In this document: piece after piece, positions 22,603 through 34,654 of the stretch
Numbering within the stretch: the first letter of the stretch is position 1
Layout: each line of letters opens with the position of its first letter
Assembly (NCBI GenBank): GCA_025526995.1
Contig: JAHLKG010000010.1
Coordinates: forward strand, 1-64,000
Direction of reading: 5' to 3'
DNA length: 64,000 nucleotides
Source: Powellomyces hirtus
Taxonomy: Eukaryota; Chytridiomycota; Chytridiomycetes; Spizellomycetales; Powellomycetaceae
Translations under genes and position numbers: made by a program
The notes under the pieces: model-generated
The model's database searches: none
What the model saw: the letters and a program-made list of their open reading frames with translations, nothing else
What the model was told of the DNA's origin: nothing

Positions 22603-25600
22603 ATGTCGTCAATTGTGCATGCACGAGTCATGCCCAATCGGGCGCACGACTACATCTATGGTGGGTTGCGGATGGAGACAGAATTGTTGGGTGCAATATA
22701 TGGCATGTGGTTGATCCGGGAGATTCTTTGCAGATACGAATCATACCGTTGCTGGTCGGAAAGATCATGCACGGAACATGGCCAAAGCCATGACACATGA
22801 TGTGGTGTGTGCAAATATCCAATCTCATGCAATTAGAGACAACGCTAACATTTCACTTCTGACAGCTCATTCAACCCTCCTACACCAACATGTTCTCCAC
22901 ACTCCCCCATCACCAAGCAACCACCTATGCATTTCGAACCCACGCTCTCCCACCGCACCTCGGGAACGATCGGCGAACCCACATATCCACCCGAACCGAC
23001 GTGACGGGTGCCAACCGGTTCAAATACTTTCGTCGGCCCATCATCCCCTACATGCCATCACTTGGTACACAAATCGTATACGCTCGACGGCCCGTTCTCG
23101 TTTCCAGCGGTGACGGGATGGACGAGCAGGCGCGGTTGGAGGAACCAACAACGCGGACAGTTGGGATGCAGACAATGTATCGGGAGAGTGATACGCAGAC
23201 GGACCCGTATTCGCCGGAATATACGCTGCATCCTTCATGTGGGACGCAGCCGCCGGAATTGCTGTCGTTGTTGACGTTGACCTTTGCGCAGGGGTTGCCG
23301 GTGACGACGACGGAACTGGAGTTGATTGAACGCGCGAGAGCCAAACGAGCATGGGAGGCCACACTCCCGGTTGTCACCGACCAAGCCTCATTTGAAAAAC
23401 GGTTACGAATGATGGAGGAGATGGAATTATGCGAATGGCGAACGCGGGAACAAGAAATCCGACGTCTCCAAGCCGCTCGTCTCAAGATTCTCCAACGGGT
23501 GATCGAAGAACGAGAAGCGCAGAACGAGGTGGTCGCGGAAGCGAGGGTTCGGAAAGTATGGGACCGGAAAATGCTGGACCGGGACGCGATGCTGGAGAAA
23601 CTGCACCGGCGGAAATTGAAGGCGGTGCGGAAATTGGCACATGAGCGCGCGAATGTGGAGGTGAAGGTGGAAAGACGAGATATTATTGCCGAGTATGCGG
23701 ATTTTGGGAGTGTGGTGTACGCGCCGAGGACGAGAGATGGGGTGTTTTCGGATAAGCCAGCTGTAGGTGTGAAGGTCCGTATTGGCGAGGGCGTTGATGG
23801 ATACAATGGTAAGACTATCAGCTATATTACGCAGAGATTACTTATCATTTATGCCGGAAATCTCACCTCCATCGGTTTTTGTCACCTAGCGCTAGAAGCC
23901 CTTTCACAAGACATCCTCCCCACGCTCCTCCCCACCACGCACTTACCCCCCTCAACACACAAAAGCAGCAGCCTGACCGCGCGGCGGGACGCCCAACTAT
24001 ACGCCCAACTCGAGCTCATGAACGCCAAACTGAAAGAACGCGCTCCAGTCAATATGGCGAACCATGCCCTATTTGCCGAGCCGGCGAAACCGTTGCGATT
24101 TGCGCAAAAGGTGGAGAAACCGCCGGTTCGTCCGCTAACGCCGTTGATTGTGGATCCGTTGCCCGAGGAAGATGCGATGGAGGTGTCGGCGATCATGCTG
24201 CAGAAATTGATTCGCGGGCGGGTTGCGCAGAATATGATGTATCAAGGTCCGTTTTGCAACGTATACCCAAAGTGGTCATCTAAATCATTCAGAATCATCT
24301 CACGGTTCTCCGTCTTTTTCGATCCTCGCTAGGCAAACAACGCCGGCAACACCTCATTAGCGAACTCCGCACCCGCCAATCCTTCCCATCCGCAATCAAG
24401 GGCCGTCCAACGCGCATCACAAGCTATCCACCCGTGGCAGTTGCAGCTGCAGGTGATGCTGCTTACGGTTCGTCCGCCGATGATGCGGCTGCAGCTGGAG
24501 ACGCTGCGGCGGCCGCTGCGCTTGGAGAAGGCGAGACGCTGGAAGATGCGGTCGAGGAAGCAGTTAGAGAGGGAGTGCAGGTCATTCTCAATTCCGAGGT
24601 AAACGACGCAAACATGGAGACCGTCTTCTTTGAAAATACTGAACTGATTCCAATATGCAAATCACACAGAGCCCCATCCCAGCCGGCAGCGAGCCCTACA
24701 CCGAAACCCACGAAACCCCCGCCATCCCTCTTCTCCCCACTTACGTCTCTCGCACGCTCCACCACCTCACGACCGATCTAGTTCGCTTACGAGAAGAGCA
24801 CCGTCTCTCGGCACTTGTCAAGCTCGCCGAACGCACGCGACGGATGCGGGAAGCCGCCGAGAGTGGTACGCGGCAGGCGGAACTCGCGCGGCGGGTTGTG
24901 GAGGATGAGGTGTTCCGCCAGATTATGGGTGTGCACAGGGAGAGCGTGCAGACGTTTTTGGAGGATGTGGTTGCGGGTGTAGGTGATCGGGTCGCGGGCG
25001 CGGAGGCGAGGGAGAAAGTGAGGGAGTATGTGGATACGGTCGTGAGGGTTGTGGAAGTCGTTGAACAGGGGTACGTTTCCCAAATCCGAGAGGAGCGCGC
25101 CTGCCCTCGAGCTTGGTACTAATTATTGCTGGCGGTTCTTGCTGTGGCATGTTCCATTATAGAACCGCCAGCCGGCCGAGCTCCGCAGCCGATCGGACCA
25201 CGGTTGCGGATCTAGTGTCCTCGTTCCTGATCCCCGAAGTCGAGCGTCAAAGCCTGCGAAACCAAGGTACGTTGCAGCCATGCCTCCCTGTATTTACCTC
25301 GTCGTCATGTATTGTGTATCACAAAAGCCCTAACTCCGGAACTCGTATCTCATTCAGTGAAACTCGACCAACGAAAGTACCTTGCCGCAGCGCACAACAG
25401 CATCACGCAGACGTTGCCGTCTATTGAAGCAGCAGCAGCCAGCTACAGCAGCAGCATCGACATCAACAAAAACAACAACGCAGATCAGGAATTCACGTCA
25501 TCGATATCCGAGTTTCAGCGCTTGGACGACGATGAGGCGATTGAGGCGGCCGAGATGCGACCGTCTTCGTCAAAACCTTTGCGGCCGAGTCGTCCGCCGT

Positions 25601-25626
25601 CGCGCTTGACAGGAGCCGAGTTTTGA
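22603..25626 (+). CDS. CFAP91: Cilia- and flagella-associated protein 91 (MAATS1)
   Basis: Eight exons: 22603-22660, 22734-22804, 22866-23808, 23890-24246, 24333-24598, 24670-25070, 25163-25266 and 25358-25626, all GT-AG and in frame, giving 822 aa (human protein about 767). Family blocks appear in order: NRAHDYIYG at the N-terminus, NRFKYFRRPIIPY, TVGMQT...TQTDPYSPEY, the coiled-coil region IERARAKRAWEATLP, DIIAEYADFGSVVYAP, the IQ-like LQKLIRGRVAQNMM, LAERTRRMREAAESGTRQ, and VSSFLIPEV near the end. CFAP91 is a coiled-coil protein of the calmodulin- and spoke-associated complex at the base of radial spokes. It is needed for flagellar beating. An Ala/Gly-rich insert in exon 5 is lineage-specific. 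Confidence 0.95.
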
Positions 25627-25968
25627 GCCGAGTTTTGAGCCGCGGTCGGTCAATCTGGAGGACTGTGTATTTTAATGGATCCGCTTGTTATTCCTCCGAT
25701 CCTGATAGCCCCATCACGTTCCTTTTGTTTTATAAAACAAACGATAGCAACTTCCTCCTCGTCAAAGACCATGTGAACGCTAATAGTTTCAAAAATTCTC
25801 TTTGATGGCAAATATTTACATCAAATACACCGGATTTATATACAAGGCGTACGACACAAAGAACAAACAGCGAAAAGGGAGTAAGGGCAATGCAAAAGCC
25901 GAGATGCGAAGCCGTCGACAGAAACGCCAATACAATTGGGTTTCAAGGGGGTATAATCATCATCATCA
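25627..25968. other. Short convergent intergenic stretch
   Basis: 3' ends of CFAP91 (plus) and the SUMO-like-domain gene (minus). A (ATC)n run lies at 25949-25970. Nothing else seen. Confidence 0.5.
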
Positions 25969-27087
25969 TCATCTCCCGACGCGTTCGGCGCGCTCGACGA
26001 ATCTAATGACGGCATCTTTCTCGACGCCCAATGCTTCGGCCGTCATCCACCCACCGACTCGTTCGTCGCCAAACAGAAATTCTGACCAGATGAGAGATTG
26101 GCCGGTGCGCTTGCAGTAGCTTTCAAACAGTTTCTCGAGCGGGGCGGTCCTGCGAATTTTGAATGGGATAGGCGTCATCAATGGTGTTGTGGGAGGCGGG
26201 AGCACCACAATTCGCACGTAGCTTTGGTCATCGGTGGTGGTGCTGGGTGTGGACCGCGTTGTTGCCGCAGTGGTTGCTGTCGTCGTTGTGGTTGTCGCAG
26301 GCGTGGCATTTGTGGAGCCAGCTCTCAGGTGAGGAAAGCTGGATGCGAGGAACGAAGTGGAAGCCGACTCATTTCCGCTCGAGTCTGTTCCGTTAAGAGG
26401 TTCTGGATTGGGCGTGACAAGTCTTGCTCGTCCAAGGAAGGGCGCGACGGGTAGTGGTGCGTGGCGACTCGTGATTCTCATGACGTGGTTGTCGCTGTCG
26501 GTGGTATTGTTGGGGTCGGCACTCATGCTGCTGATGCCAGTGGTGCCGGCAGCGCTCGTTTCTCCAGAAGATCCACGAGCGTTATTGCTCGAACTCGGTC
26601 CTTGCCCGCTGGTTTGGGAAACCGGGGTGTCCCACCCCCCGTCATTGCTGCTGTTGTCTGTCAGCGGTTGTAAAGAATAAGTGATTGGAGACCTAGCCGA
26701 AGGTCCCCGGAGCGCCAGTCTTGCTCGAGGCGTTCGCCAGATAGGATGTGAAGCAGCAGGTCTTCTTCCAGTGAGTTCGGTGATGGTGCGCAATGCGGCG
26801 GCTTCGGCAGCAGCCAGGACCCGGTCATGCTCCGGATTGGCATCCAGGCTACTTTCGTAACGCAGCCATTCCGTCTCCGAGTCGGAATCCGAGGATTCGC
26901 GAGGTTGGGTAAGCGACGGTAAGGAATCGAGATAACTTTCGGGCTGCAGGCGGTGACGGGATCGATGTGATGGCTGGCGATTGGGTCCGCGGGGATGAGC
27001 ACGGGCGGACGTGATAGTGCTGTTGGTATCCGCTGGTGTTTGATCCGCTATGCGCAAGTCCAAATCCGCTAGGCCGAATTGCACCAT
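25969..27087 (-). CDS. Disordered protein with C-terminal SUMO/Rad60-SLD-like domain
   Basis: A single-exon frame of 372 aa from the ATG at 27087; the frame is open further up but has no earlier ATG, and an upstream exon is possible. Residues 1-285 are low complexity (Ser/Thr/Asn/Pro, with a TATTTTTTATTAATT run). The last 85 or so residues fit a ubiquitin-like fold of the SUMO/Rad60-SLD type: a first strand (YVRIVVLPP), then PFKIRRTAPLEKLFESYCKR, a strand-loop EFLFGDERVGGWMTAEALGV and VEKDAVIRFVERAER. There is no C-terminal Gly-Gly, so it is not conjugated. Rad60/Esc2/NIP45 proteins use such domains in genome stability, usually two in tandem; only one is present here. Confidence 0.7.
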   Translation of the reverse strand: MVQFGLADLDLRIADQTPADTNSTITSARAHPRGPNRQPSHRSRHRLQPESYLDSLPSLTQPRESSDSDSETEWLRYESSLDANPEHDRVLAAAEAAALRTITELTGRRPAASHPIWRTPRARLALRGPSARSPITYSLQPLTDNSSNDGGWDTPVSQTSGQGPSSSNNARGSSGETSAAGTTGISSMSADPNNTTDSDNHVMRITSRHAPLPVAPFLGRARLVTPNPEPLNGTDSSGNESASTSFLASSFPHLRAGSTNATPATTTTTTATTAATTRSTPSTTTDDQSYVRIVVLPPPTTPLMTPIPFKIRRTAPLEKLFESYCKRTGQSLIWSEFLFGDERVGGWMTAEALGVEKDAVIRFVERAERVGR

Positions 27088-29426
27088 TGCTATGGCTATC
27101 TTTCCTGAATTTGTTGATTGTTCTACCCTTTGCACGTATGTACCCACGTCTCTTTCTTCGTTCCTGAAAGACCCCGTTTGAGTGAACGGGGTGACGAAGC
27201 GTGTGAGTTGTACTGTTGGGAGTTTGTCTGCTGCAGATGAAGGATGACAGGAAAGATGGAGGGGGTTGTGGGGGAAACTCGTGGGGCGGAAACACGTACA
27301 CGATCACTCAACGCGTCGTCTCTTTCTTCGAAACAAGGAAATATTCTTCGCAGCCAATTTCCCTCACAGATATGAGGCTAACTTATACTCTTTGCATCAC
27401 AACAGAACCGATCTCTTGCAGCATTCAGGCAACTGCATTGTCGACTGATCATTGACGCCTGTGTTTCTTCCATTAATGGGGCCGGTAACATATTGGCAAA
27501 CGAGTGGGGTCTTCGAGCTCGGGAGAAAACTTGACCAGAAACCCCTTTCCACCTCCGACACTCTTTTCTGCGTGCGCCATAGAAATGGTCGTGAAATCCT
27601 TTGAGTAAGTGGAGGGACGGAAAACAATCTCAAGTGGCCAGCAAAAAGGTTTCTAGGCCAAGAAAGAAGGACCTTCACTTCATGTAACACCCAGTCTATG
27701 GGTTCGCAGTGTCTTTGCAATGATATAGATGATGCCTGACAGATACAAGATCATGGAAGGATTATTGAAATAATCGGATGGGTGCTCTGGGGAACCTGGA
27801 TCTGCTTCCGATGAGCATGGGATGGCCTTTCTGGGAACAGCACAGTGTCAGATCAACTTTCTTCTCTTGCTGTATATCCTAGCGATGGTGATTCCTCTTC
27901 CGCGATGTCAAAGCGCAAGTGTAGTCTCCTTCAGCACTTTTCTCAAAACCTCGTCAAAACCTCTTTTGGCAGACAGCGTGCCCCGGCGCTTCATCAGCGC
28001 ATCGACGATAAAGACGATGAAGCTTGGGCGTCGAGAAGCCAGTGGAAGTAACTTGTGAGCATAGTGAGGGAGATGATGGGGAGATATGAGAAGATGGTAT
28101 GTCTATCTGCTGCTGTGGCGGCATATACCATAAATAAAACATACCATATTCGCCGCTTCTGCGATTAGATTGCGCAATATTATTGTATGCAAGACCTGCT
28201 TAACAATCCCCTTTACCGATACTAAAGCTGTGGAAGATATTAACCATGTGTCTTATTTGATATTGACGGTGCTCACGAATTGGTCATACTAAGATTGGAC
28301 CTTCTTGCTCGCGTTTGTTTCGCGGGGTAGTTGGGACGACCCTCCAACTCGTTTAATAAGAACAAAGGCTATACGCTACCTAATCGCCAGCCCAGGGCTC
28401 CCTTCCCGTGCCGCAGCTGCGCTAAATGACGGGATTTCGCAATTGGCATTGCGGGGCCATCCGCACCCCTTGTCCCACCCACAAAGTCCACTGCAGGATC
28501 AGCGTGCCTGCAATTGATGAATGCAAGAGGGGTGTGAAGTTTCCGCACTCGCTAAATCCTCTGTCTGTTAGGCAGAGGCCGTATGACGCCTTGCAAGCTT
28601 GGGCGAGTCCAAAGCGTAGCGCCGGATGAGCAACCACTTGCAGCGGGCGGTCGGCCACCGTCAGCCGCTGATTCACGCACATGCCCCCGAAAACCATCTC
28701 AAAGTAGCCGAAGTGCTGAAAACAACCCATGAGGTTGCATGTCAATGGCGTAAAGCTCATAGATATCCCGGTGTGGGGATCGGTGCCGGCATCAATTTGC
28801 CCGTGATTGCGTCTTGCGAAGGACCAACACTTGCGGGGGTGTTTCTTGGTTGGAATGGGTGAGGGTGGTAAGAGAAGGGCGATACTGAATGTGGGGCGAC
28901 AATGATACATTGCGACAATGTGTGGCGTTGACGCATTCCTGCCACCACGCGTTGTCATTGACGAAACCGATTGTCGATCGCGAGTTTTACATCGATAGGC
29001 ACGAATTCAGGACCGCTCGAGTCAACGTGAGCGTGAGTCGACAATGTTGAGGGAGCCATTTGAAGCAGAGTCTGGGTTGCGACATCAAAGACATATGAAT
29101 CCGACGCTAGCCATTATGTTGACCGCGGGGGTCAGCCGCGTTCGAGTAGAGTGTTGTGTCCAGAGCAAAGGTTCCGTGAGAACACGTAAACGACTTGGGG
29201 TTCTCATGCGACTCCACGAGTGACGAGCGCCTGTTTCTGGCCTGCTACGAAACTCTCCCCGCATGTCAGGAAATTAATGGGGCGCAAAGTGTGCAAATGC
29301 GCAGACTTCGCAGCCCTCAGTAGCTAGATGTAGTGAATGATTCCTGCATCGTTGGCCAAGATGTCCCATATGGTGATCGGGGCGTCCGCGTGTCAAACGC
29401 AATCTCCGCCTTTGTGGCTCCAAGCT
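27088..29426. other. Intergenic, no supported gene
   Basis: The right strand and frame of any gene here could not be established. The longest open frame (28422-28958, minus, 178 codons) has no motif and unlikely composition. A 79-codon plus-strand frame at 28626-28862 is equally weak. The left 300 bp is the promoter region of the SUMO-like-domain gene. Confidence 0.4.
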
Positions 29427-30365
29427 TCACGGCTTGGAATCTAGTGATTCACCGCACCTCCTGATCCACACTTCCATATCGACAATTTCAAAATCCCAGG
29501 GGACGACCAGGACACCGCCATCAGTTATCCGCCACTGTCTTGCGACGAGTACATTATGGTTCTGCAGGGCGGCGAAAAGCGGTTGCGGAAGGTCCCGTAG
29601 TCGGCGTAACGCGTGGGTGGCTTCCGGTTTCGTCAAGTGTTTCCAGAAATGGGCAAAGGAGAGGACGTCCTTGGTGGATTGGAGGTGTGCTGACGGGTGT
29701 GGTGTCTTTCGTCCGTTTGGGTTTGCGGCGAAGGAGGGGGCTGAAGCGGCAGAGGCGGCGGCTCGAAAGATGGATGGAAACTCGCTCTGGGGCTTTTGTC
29801 GTTGCTTGTTGACGTCTTTTTGAGTCTTTCCCAGTTGTGGTCCCCCGACTGCTTTCTCCAGTGCAGCTGTGAGAGCGTCGCGGTCTTCAGGCGAAACGGT
29901 CACACCCGCCTTTTCGCACAGGTCGAGGAAGGAACCAGCCAAGAGAGGGTCCATGACGGCTTTTCCTTTGCTTTTCAGCAACAATTGACAAGTGGGAAGG
30001 CCAGGCTTCTTGGCGCTCAGGATGTGAGAGACGACTATGGGCCGTGCAGTCTCAGCAGCATGAGCATTCGCACCCGTGTCCATGACTTTACAAAAGAAGG
30101 CAAGCGAAGTATCCCGTAGCCGAGAATGAGCTGCCTCGCTCTGCCTCAAAACTCCATTCTCGCGGGTAGAAAGCGATGGGTTTGGGATGTGGTTTTGCGG
30201 AAAGGCGGCCGATACGATTTCGTTGAGGGCCTGTAGACTTGTGCTGTTTTGCTTTTGGGCAGTTGGGTCGTTGGCGAAGAGGTCAGGGTGGACCCTGCGG
30301 GCAAGACGCGGCATGTACCTACGTACAATGCGGGTTGGGGTTTGAGCAGCAGCTGCCGACATCAT
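29427..30365 (-). CDS. TCAIM-like protein (DUF4460/DUF4461 family), probably mitochondrial
   Basis: A single-exon frame of 312 aa starting with two consecutive ATGs at 30365 and 30362. The N-terminus is basic and Ala/Arg-rich. It is followed by RRVHPDLFANDPTAQKQNST then SLQALNEIV. The VHPDLF...N..SLQ.LN pattern is typical of DUF4460, found in T-cell activation inhibitor, mitochondrial (TCAIM) and relatives. That signature resembles a J-domain with HPD. The C-terminal half (WKHLTKPEATHALRRLRDLP, VPWDFEIVDMEVWIRR) fits a shortened DUF4461. The molecular role is poorly known. It is shorter than the animal protein (about 500 aa). It is divergently arranged with SRP receptor alpha, 259 bp apart. 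Confidence 0.75.
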   Translation of the reverse strand: MMSAAAAQTPTRIVRRYMPRLARRVHPDLFANDPTAQKQNSTSLQALNEIVSAAFPQNHIPNPSLSTRENGVLRQSEAAHSRLRDTSLAFFCKVMDTGANAHAAETARPIVVSHILSAKKPGLPTCQLLLKSKGKAVMDPLLAGSFLDLCEKAGVTVSPEDRDALTAALEKAVGGPQLGKTQKDVNKQRQKPQSEFPSIFRAAASAASAPSFAANPNGRKTPHPSAHLQSTKDVLSFAHFWKHLTKPEATHALRRLRDLPQPLFAALQNHNVLVARQWRITDGGVLVVPWDFEIVDMEVWIRRCGESLDSKP

Positions 30366-30624
30366 TGCTTAATTCCTAATCTCTTTTGACGTTCTCCTGC
30401 AATGGGTAACAACGGGCAAAAAGTGACGAGATAAATATAGGATGTTAAAACACCAGATGCCGGGGTCTTGGATTGGCGCGGTGCAGAGTTACCGGGTACC
30501 AGGTAAGGAATCAGTTCATTCCGCAACGCACCTTTTCATATTCCCAATCCCATTGAAACATCCTTCAACCCAGTCCAAACACGTCCCTTTACCCTCCTAT
30601 CATATTAAAGCTGCGGAAGGAAGC

Positions 30625-32998
30625 ATGTTGGACACTGTCACCGTGCTTACAAAAGGTGGCCACGTTCTGTGGTCAAAGGCCTACTCGACCATTACCGCCA
30701 GCGGCCAGAACAACCCGATCGACTCGCTGGTCCGCCGGGTGCTGATTGAAGAGCTCGCTACCAACCCCGCCGAGGGATACACAAAGGATTCCTATCAAGT
30801 CAAGTGGACGTTTGCAAATGAATTGGGATTGATCTTTGTGGTAAAGTTATCTTGTCGCTGGAGACAAAATGGCCGCCAGATGGGAAGCAAAGGGCGGAGT
30901 GTGTTGACAAGTTGTCCCATTTTGTCCCTCTCGTAGATCGTGTACCAAAAGATTCTGCAGCTTGCGTACATTGATGAGCTGCTAGAAGCGTTTAAGCGGT
31001 TATTCTGCTCCTCTTACGAATCCCAGCTGAAGGATGCCACGGTCCTGCACGAATATTCGGCTTTTGAGGAAAAGTTTGACACGTTGTTGACTGCTCTGGA
31101 GGTGGAGGATGCACAGGTGAGGAGCAGTGAATCCCACGCTAAGAGAAAAGTGGCGGCAGGAGGAATTGACTCGCGTTCCCATGCGTGCTATAGAAACAGA
31201 AAGTCAAAGCCCCTCGCCGGTTCCAGGATACCAAAGCATTCAAAAACACGCTTGCCGCACAGTCGCCAGAAACGTCGAGCGCCACCAGCGACTCTAGCAG
31301 CTCACCGACAGACGCGAAAGGAGGAGCATCAGAGGGTGACAAGTTGGACGACAAGCTGAAGGCGCTTGGACTGGGCCGAAGGGATGGAAAGAAGGCACCC
31401 GGTGGCCGAAGGACACCCAAGAGGGGAATTACGAGCGCTAGCAACAGCAATGGCAGCCTCGATGCATCACCGCGGCCTGAGTAAGTTCTCTGCAATTGCC
31501 GCTTACTGTATAGCAGGAAAGCACGCTCACTCGTTCAATGACGCATTCAGATTGAAGAAGGCGCCAAGAACATGGGTGGGAGGCATGGCTAGCGAGGGAT
31601 CGACCGAGAGTCTTGACTACAGTGACTCCAAAGCCGAGGATGCAGTCATGTCTTCGCAGGAGCTGGTCAGTTGACGCGCATGATGGTCGTCTTATTCTCT
31701 TGATGTCTTTCAAATGACTGACGCCTGCGTCGCGCTGGTCCAACTAGATAGGGTCTCATATGGGCTCCAGAACAAAGGAAGGGCTATATGACGCGGCAGA
31801 GATGGACGACCGAGCATCTGATTTGGAGGAGGATGGCGAGGACACGAGCATATCTGCAACGCCAACAACCAGCCGCGGTGGTCTCTTTTCCTTCTTCCAG
31901 AACCTCACCGCCGCCAAAACGCTCACGCGCGAAGACCTGGATCCCATGATGGCCAAGATGCGCGAACACATGATCAACAAGAACGTGGCTTCGGACGTGG
32001 CGGATCACTTGTGCCAATCCGTGACCGAGTCCCTCACGGGATCCAAATTGGGCAAATTCACGTCCCTTATGAAAACCATCAAACAGAACCTCGAACCGTC
32101 CATTCGCAAGATTTTGACCCCACGGACATCGACCGATCTGTTGCGGGATATTTTCTCGGCGCAGAACTCGGGCCGGCCGTACACGATCACATTCGTGGGT
32201 GTCAACGGGGTCGGCAAATCGACGAACTTGTCCAAAATCTGCTTCTGGCTGCTGCAAAACAACCTCAAAGTCCTGATTGCTGCGTGCGATACGTTCCGAT
32301 CGGGTGCGGTGGAGCAGCTCCGCGTTCATGTCCGGAACCTCGGTGCCGTGCATCCGGGATCAACAGTGGAGCTGTTTGACCGGGGATATGGGAAAGACCC
32401 AGCGGGGATTGCGAAAGACGCGATTTCGTATGCGGCTAATGGAGGATTTGATGTGGTGTTGATTGATACGGCGGGGAGAATGCAGGACAATGAACCGTTG
32501 ATGAGAGCTCTGGCCAAGGTAAAAGCAACATGACCCGAGATGGACAGACAAAGCACATTGCCGTGGAGCTTCTGGGGGTTGCTTATGCACTAAAACGTTT
32601 GATTTTCTGGATTCTGTAGCTGGTGACGACGAACAACCCGGACAAGATTATTTTCGTAGGCGAAGCGTTGGTGGGCAACGAAGCCGTGGACCAGCTGACC
32701 AAGTTCAACCAAGCGCTGAAAGATTTCAGCGGGGTGCGGGAGCCACGGCAAATTGACGGGATTGTGTTGAGCAAATTTGACACCATTGACGACAAGGTAA
32801 AAGAGAGAGATGTGACAGACAACATGAGGGATCGTTTTTCTAAACCATTACTTTGATTTTTGTTGGAAGGTGGGAGCGGCGCTAAGTATGACGTACACGA
32901 CGGGCCAGCCGATTCTGTTTGTGGGCACGGGGCAGACGTATACGGATCTGAGACGGATGAATGTGAAGAGTATTGTCAATTCCCTACTTGCAAAGTAG
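30625..32998 (+). CDS. SRP101: Signal recognition particle receptor subunit alpha
   Basis: Seven exons: 30625-30840, 30937-31116, 31200-31480, 31551-31665, 31748-32518, 32620-32796 and 32870-32998, all GT-AG and in frame, giving 622 aa. Residues 1-130 form the SRX domain ([35 protein letters not shown]) that binds the beta subunit at the ER membrane. A charged linker follows. The NG GTPase core has a four-helix N domain, the G1 loop [13 protein letters not shown] (about residue 414), [21 protein letters not shown] (about 503), a TKxD-type motif read as SKFDTIDD, and [10 protein letters not shown] at the end. The SRP receptor docks ribosome-SRP complexes for co-translational translocation. Acceptor for exon 5 could be the AG at 31747 or 31751, but only the first keeps the frame. 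Confidence 0.95.
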
Positions 32999-34400
32999 AA
33001 AACGCCCAGATCATTGCAACCATTCGTGCTCTCTGGCTGTGACACACACACTGGCATTTCAATATATATATGCTGCTCTCCCATCATGTATACTTTTGTA
33101 ATAAACATAAAAACACACTTGGATGAGATGAGCAAGGCAGGTTGGACTGGCATTGGGATTGGGATGCACGGCCTGGATTCAGCATCACGCCTCGTAACAA
33201 TCTGGGCAATACAACAATGGAGAATGCATGGGGGGATACCATCCGACGCACTGTATGCGAGGTTTGTCTGGAAGCCTCCTGTTATCCGAGTGGGCGGGAA
33301 TAAACGCGTGTCGAGTGGGGCTTGTTTGCCGCGTGTGGCTTGGATGAGGCTTGTCTTGGCGGAAGGGAGTCCCTTCCAATAATCCCTTCCAATGAGCCCT
33401 CCCTTATTAATTGCCAATCGACGTGATTCTATTCCCTTCTAATTTACAATTTGCCCTTTTTTCTGTTCCCATCCCATCCCATCCCATCTGTCCCTTCATT
33501 TCTTGGCTTCCCACGTGGTGTTATCATCATCTCATCCATTAACCCCATCCCAGGGACAGGGACACCACAGCCCTGGGATCCATCGCACTGGGAGGGAGAT
33601 ATTGCATTTGGAAGCAGAGCAGTCTGAAGGACAAGGGCCGGATTGGAACGGGGGCCGACAAAGCAGACTGGGCTCTCAGGTGGCGGTCGAGTTCCCGTGC
33701 CAGACAGACTTGCCTTTACTGTGTCCCTGATTGAATGGATGGATGGATGGATGAATGATTGACTTGGCGCCTTGTTTAGTTGACTGAGATATGATATGTA
33801 TGTCATGTATCACTCTATCACTCTTATATACATTCACATTGGGCTTTGCTTGACTGGCTACTCTTTGTTTGTTTGTTCCCCAAGATAGACGATGGATTGA
33901 CAATCGAGAAATCCATTCATCCCATTCCCATTCCCATTCCCGTTCCCAGAAAGCAGCAAGTCAAAGTGACCAACCATCTCGGGTTTTCCCGTATTCCTTC
34001 TCCTGCTCACTCGGCCGTGACTGCCTGCCATATCATTCTTTTCCACTTTCCTCCCACTGGCACTCTTCCTACTCCCAGGTAACGTAAGCGTGAACAGTGA
34101 TTGAGACTACACTCGGATACTAGTTGCCATCTGCACTCGATTGGCCTTGGCTTGGTACATACCAAGCGCAGCTACAATGGCCCCAAGGGATGCAAGGGTC
34201 GACGATCTGGAGCGAGCCGCTGCCGAGAGTCGGTCGTGGGTAGACTTGGCACACGGTAATCCGAATGGTCTCACCGCACCTCCGACGTTCTCAATCCCCC
34301 ATCTCTGGCGAGCTAGGGCCAGACTGAGTGTGTCCCTCGCACTGTGTTGTCATTGTTACCTCGGGTGTTCTCTGTTCACACGGGTACACTACTCTAACCC
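32999..34400. other. Intergenic, simple repeats only
   Basis: No gene supported. Simple repeats: (CCCAT)n at 33470-33488, (ATGG)n at 33737-33752, and (CCCATT)n then CCCGTT at 33918-33948. The 3' end of SRP receptor alpha is at the left. The right end merges with the likely leader of the bZIP gene. Confidence 0.5.
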
Positions 34401-34540
34401 ATGGCATACTACTAAAGCACATAGGGCATGTCGCCACCCAAGGTCAAGACCCCGTCCTCTGTCGTCAAACCTAGACGGTGAGCTTCTTGGTCACACCCGG
34501 CATGATGCATATCGCTGTCGCTGTTGGTGCGGGACCGTAA
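34401..34540 (+). promoter_or_regulatory. Cluster of short upstream ORFs before the bZIP gene
   Basis: Three short ATG-stop frames lie between 254 and 115 bp before the main start at 34655: 34401-34415 (MAYY), 34428-34481 (MSPPKVKTPSSVVKPRR) and 34502-34540 (MMHIAVAVGAGP). If transcribed in the leader they would have to be bypassed or re-initiated past, as in GCN4, CPC1 and ATF4 mRNAs. Where transcription starts is unknown. Confidence 0.45.
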
Positions 34541-34654
34541 TTTCCTTGCAAGCTATTCTGTTGTGTGTGCTCATCGGCATTCCTCGCTTTTCTCCCGATT
34601 TCCAGCAGATCAAATAGATTAAAGTTAGTTTCCTCTTCCATCACGAAACCAAAG

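Noticed and set aside
23048..23806. 252-codon open frame on the minus strand
   Set aside because: Opposite CFAP91 exon 3; shadow frame.
28422..28958. 178-codon open frame on the minus strand
   Set aside because: No motif, no coherent hydrophobic or charged pattern, and a competing frame on the other strand; looks like chance.
34177..34617. Long plus-strand frame before the bZIP gene (MAPRDARVDDLERAAAES...)
   Set aside because: Not in frame with the bZIP protein, no family resemblance; more likely an untranslated leader or intergenic stretch. Kept only as a caution for the upstream-ORF idea.
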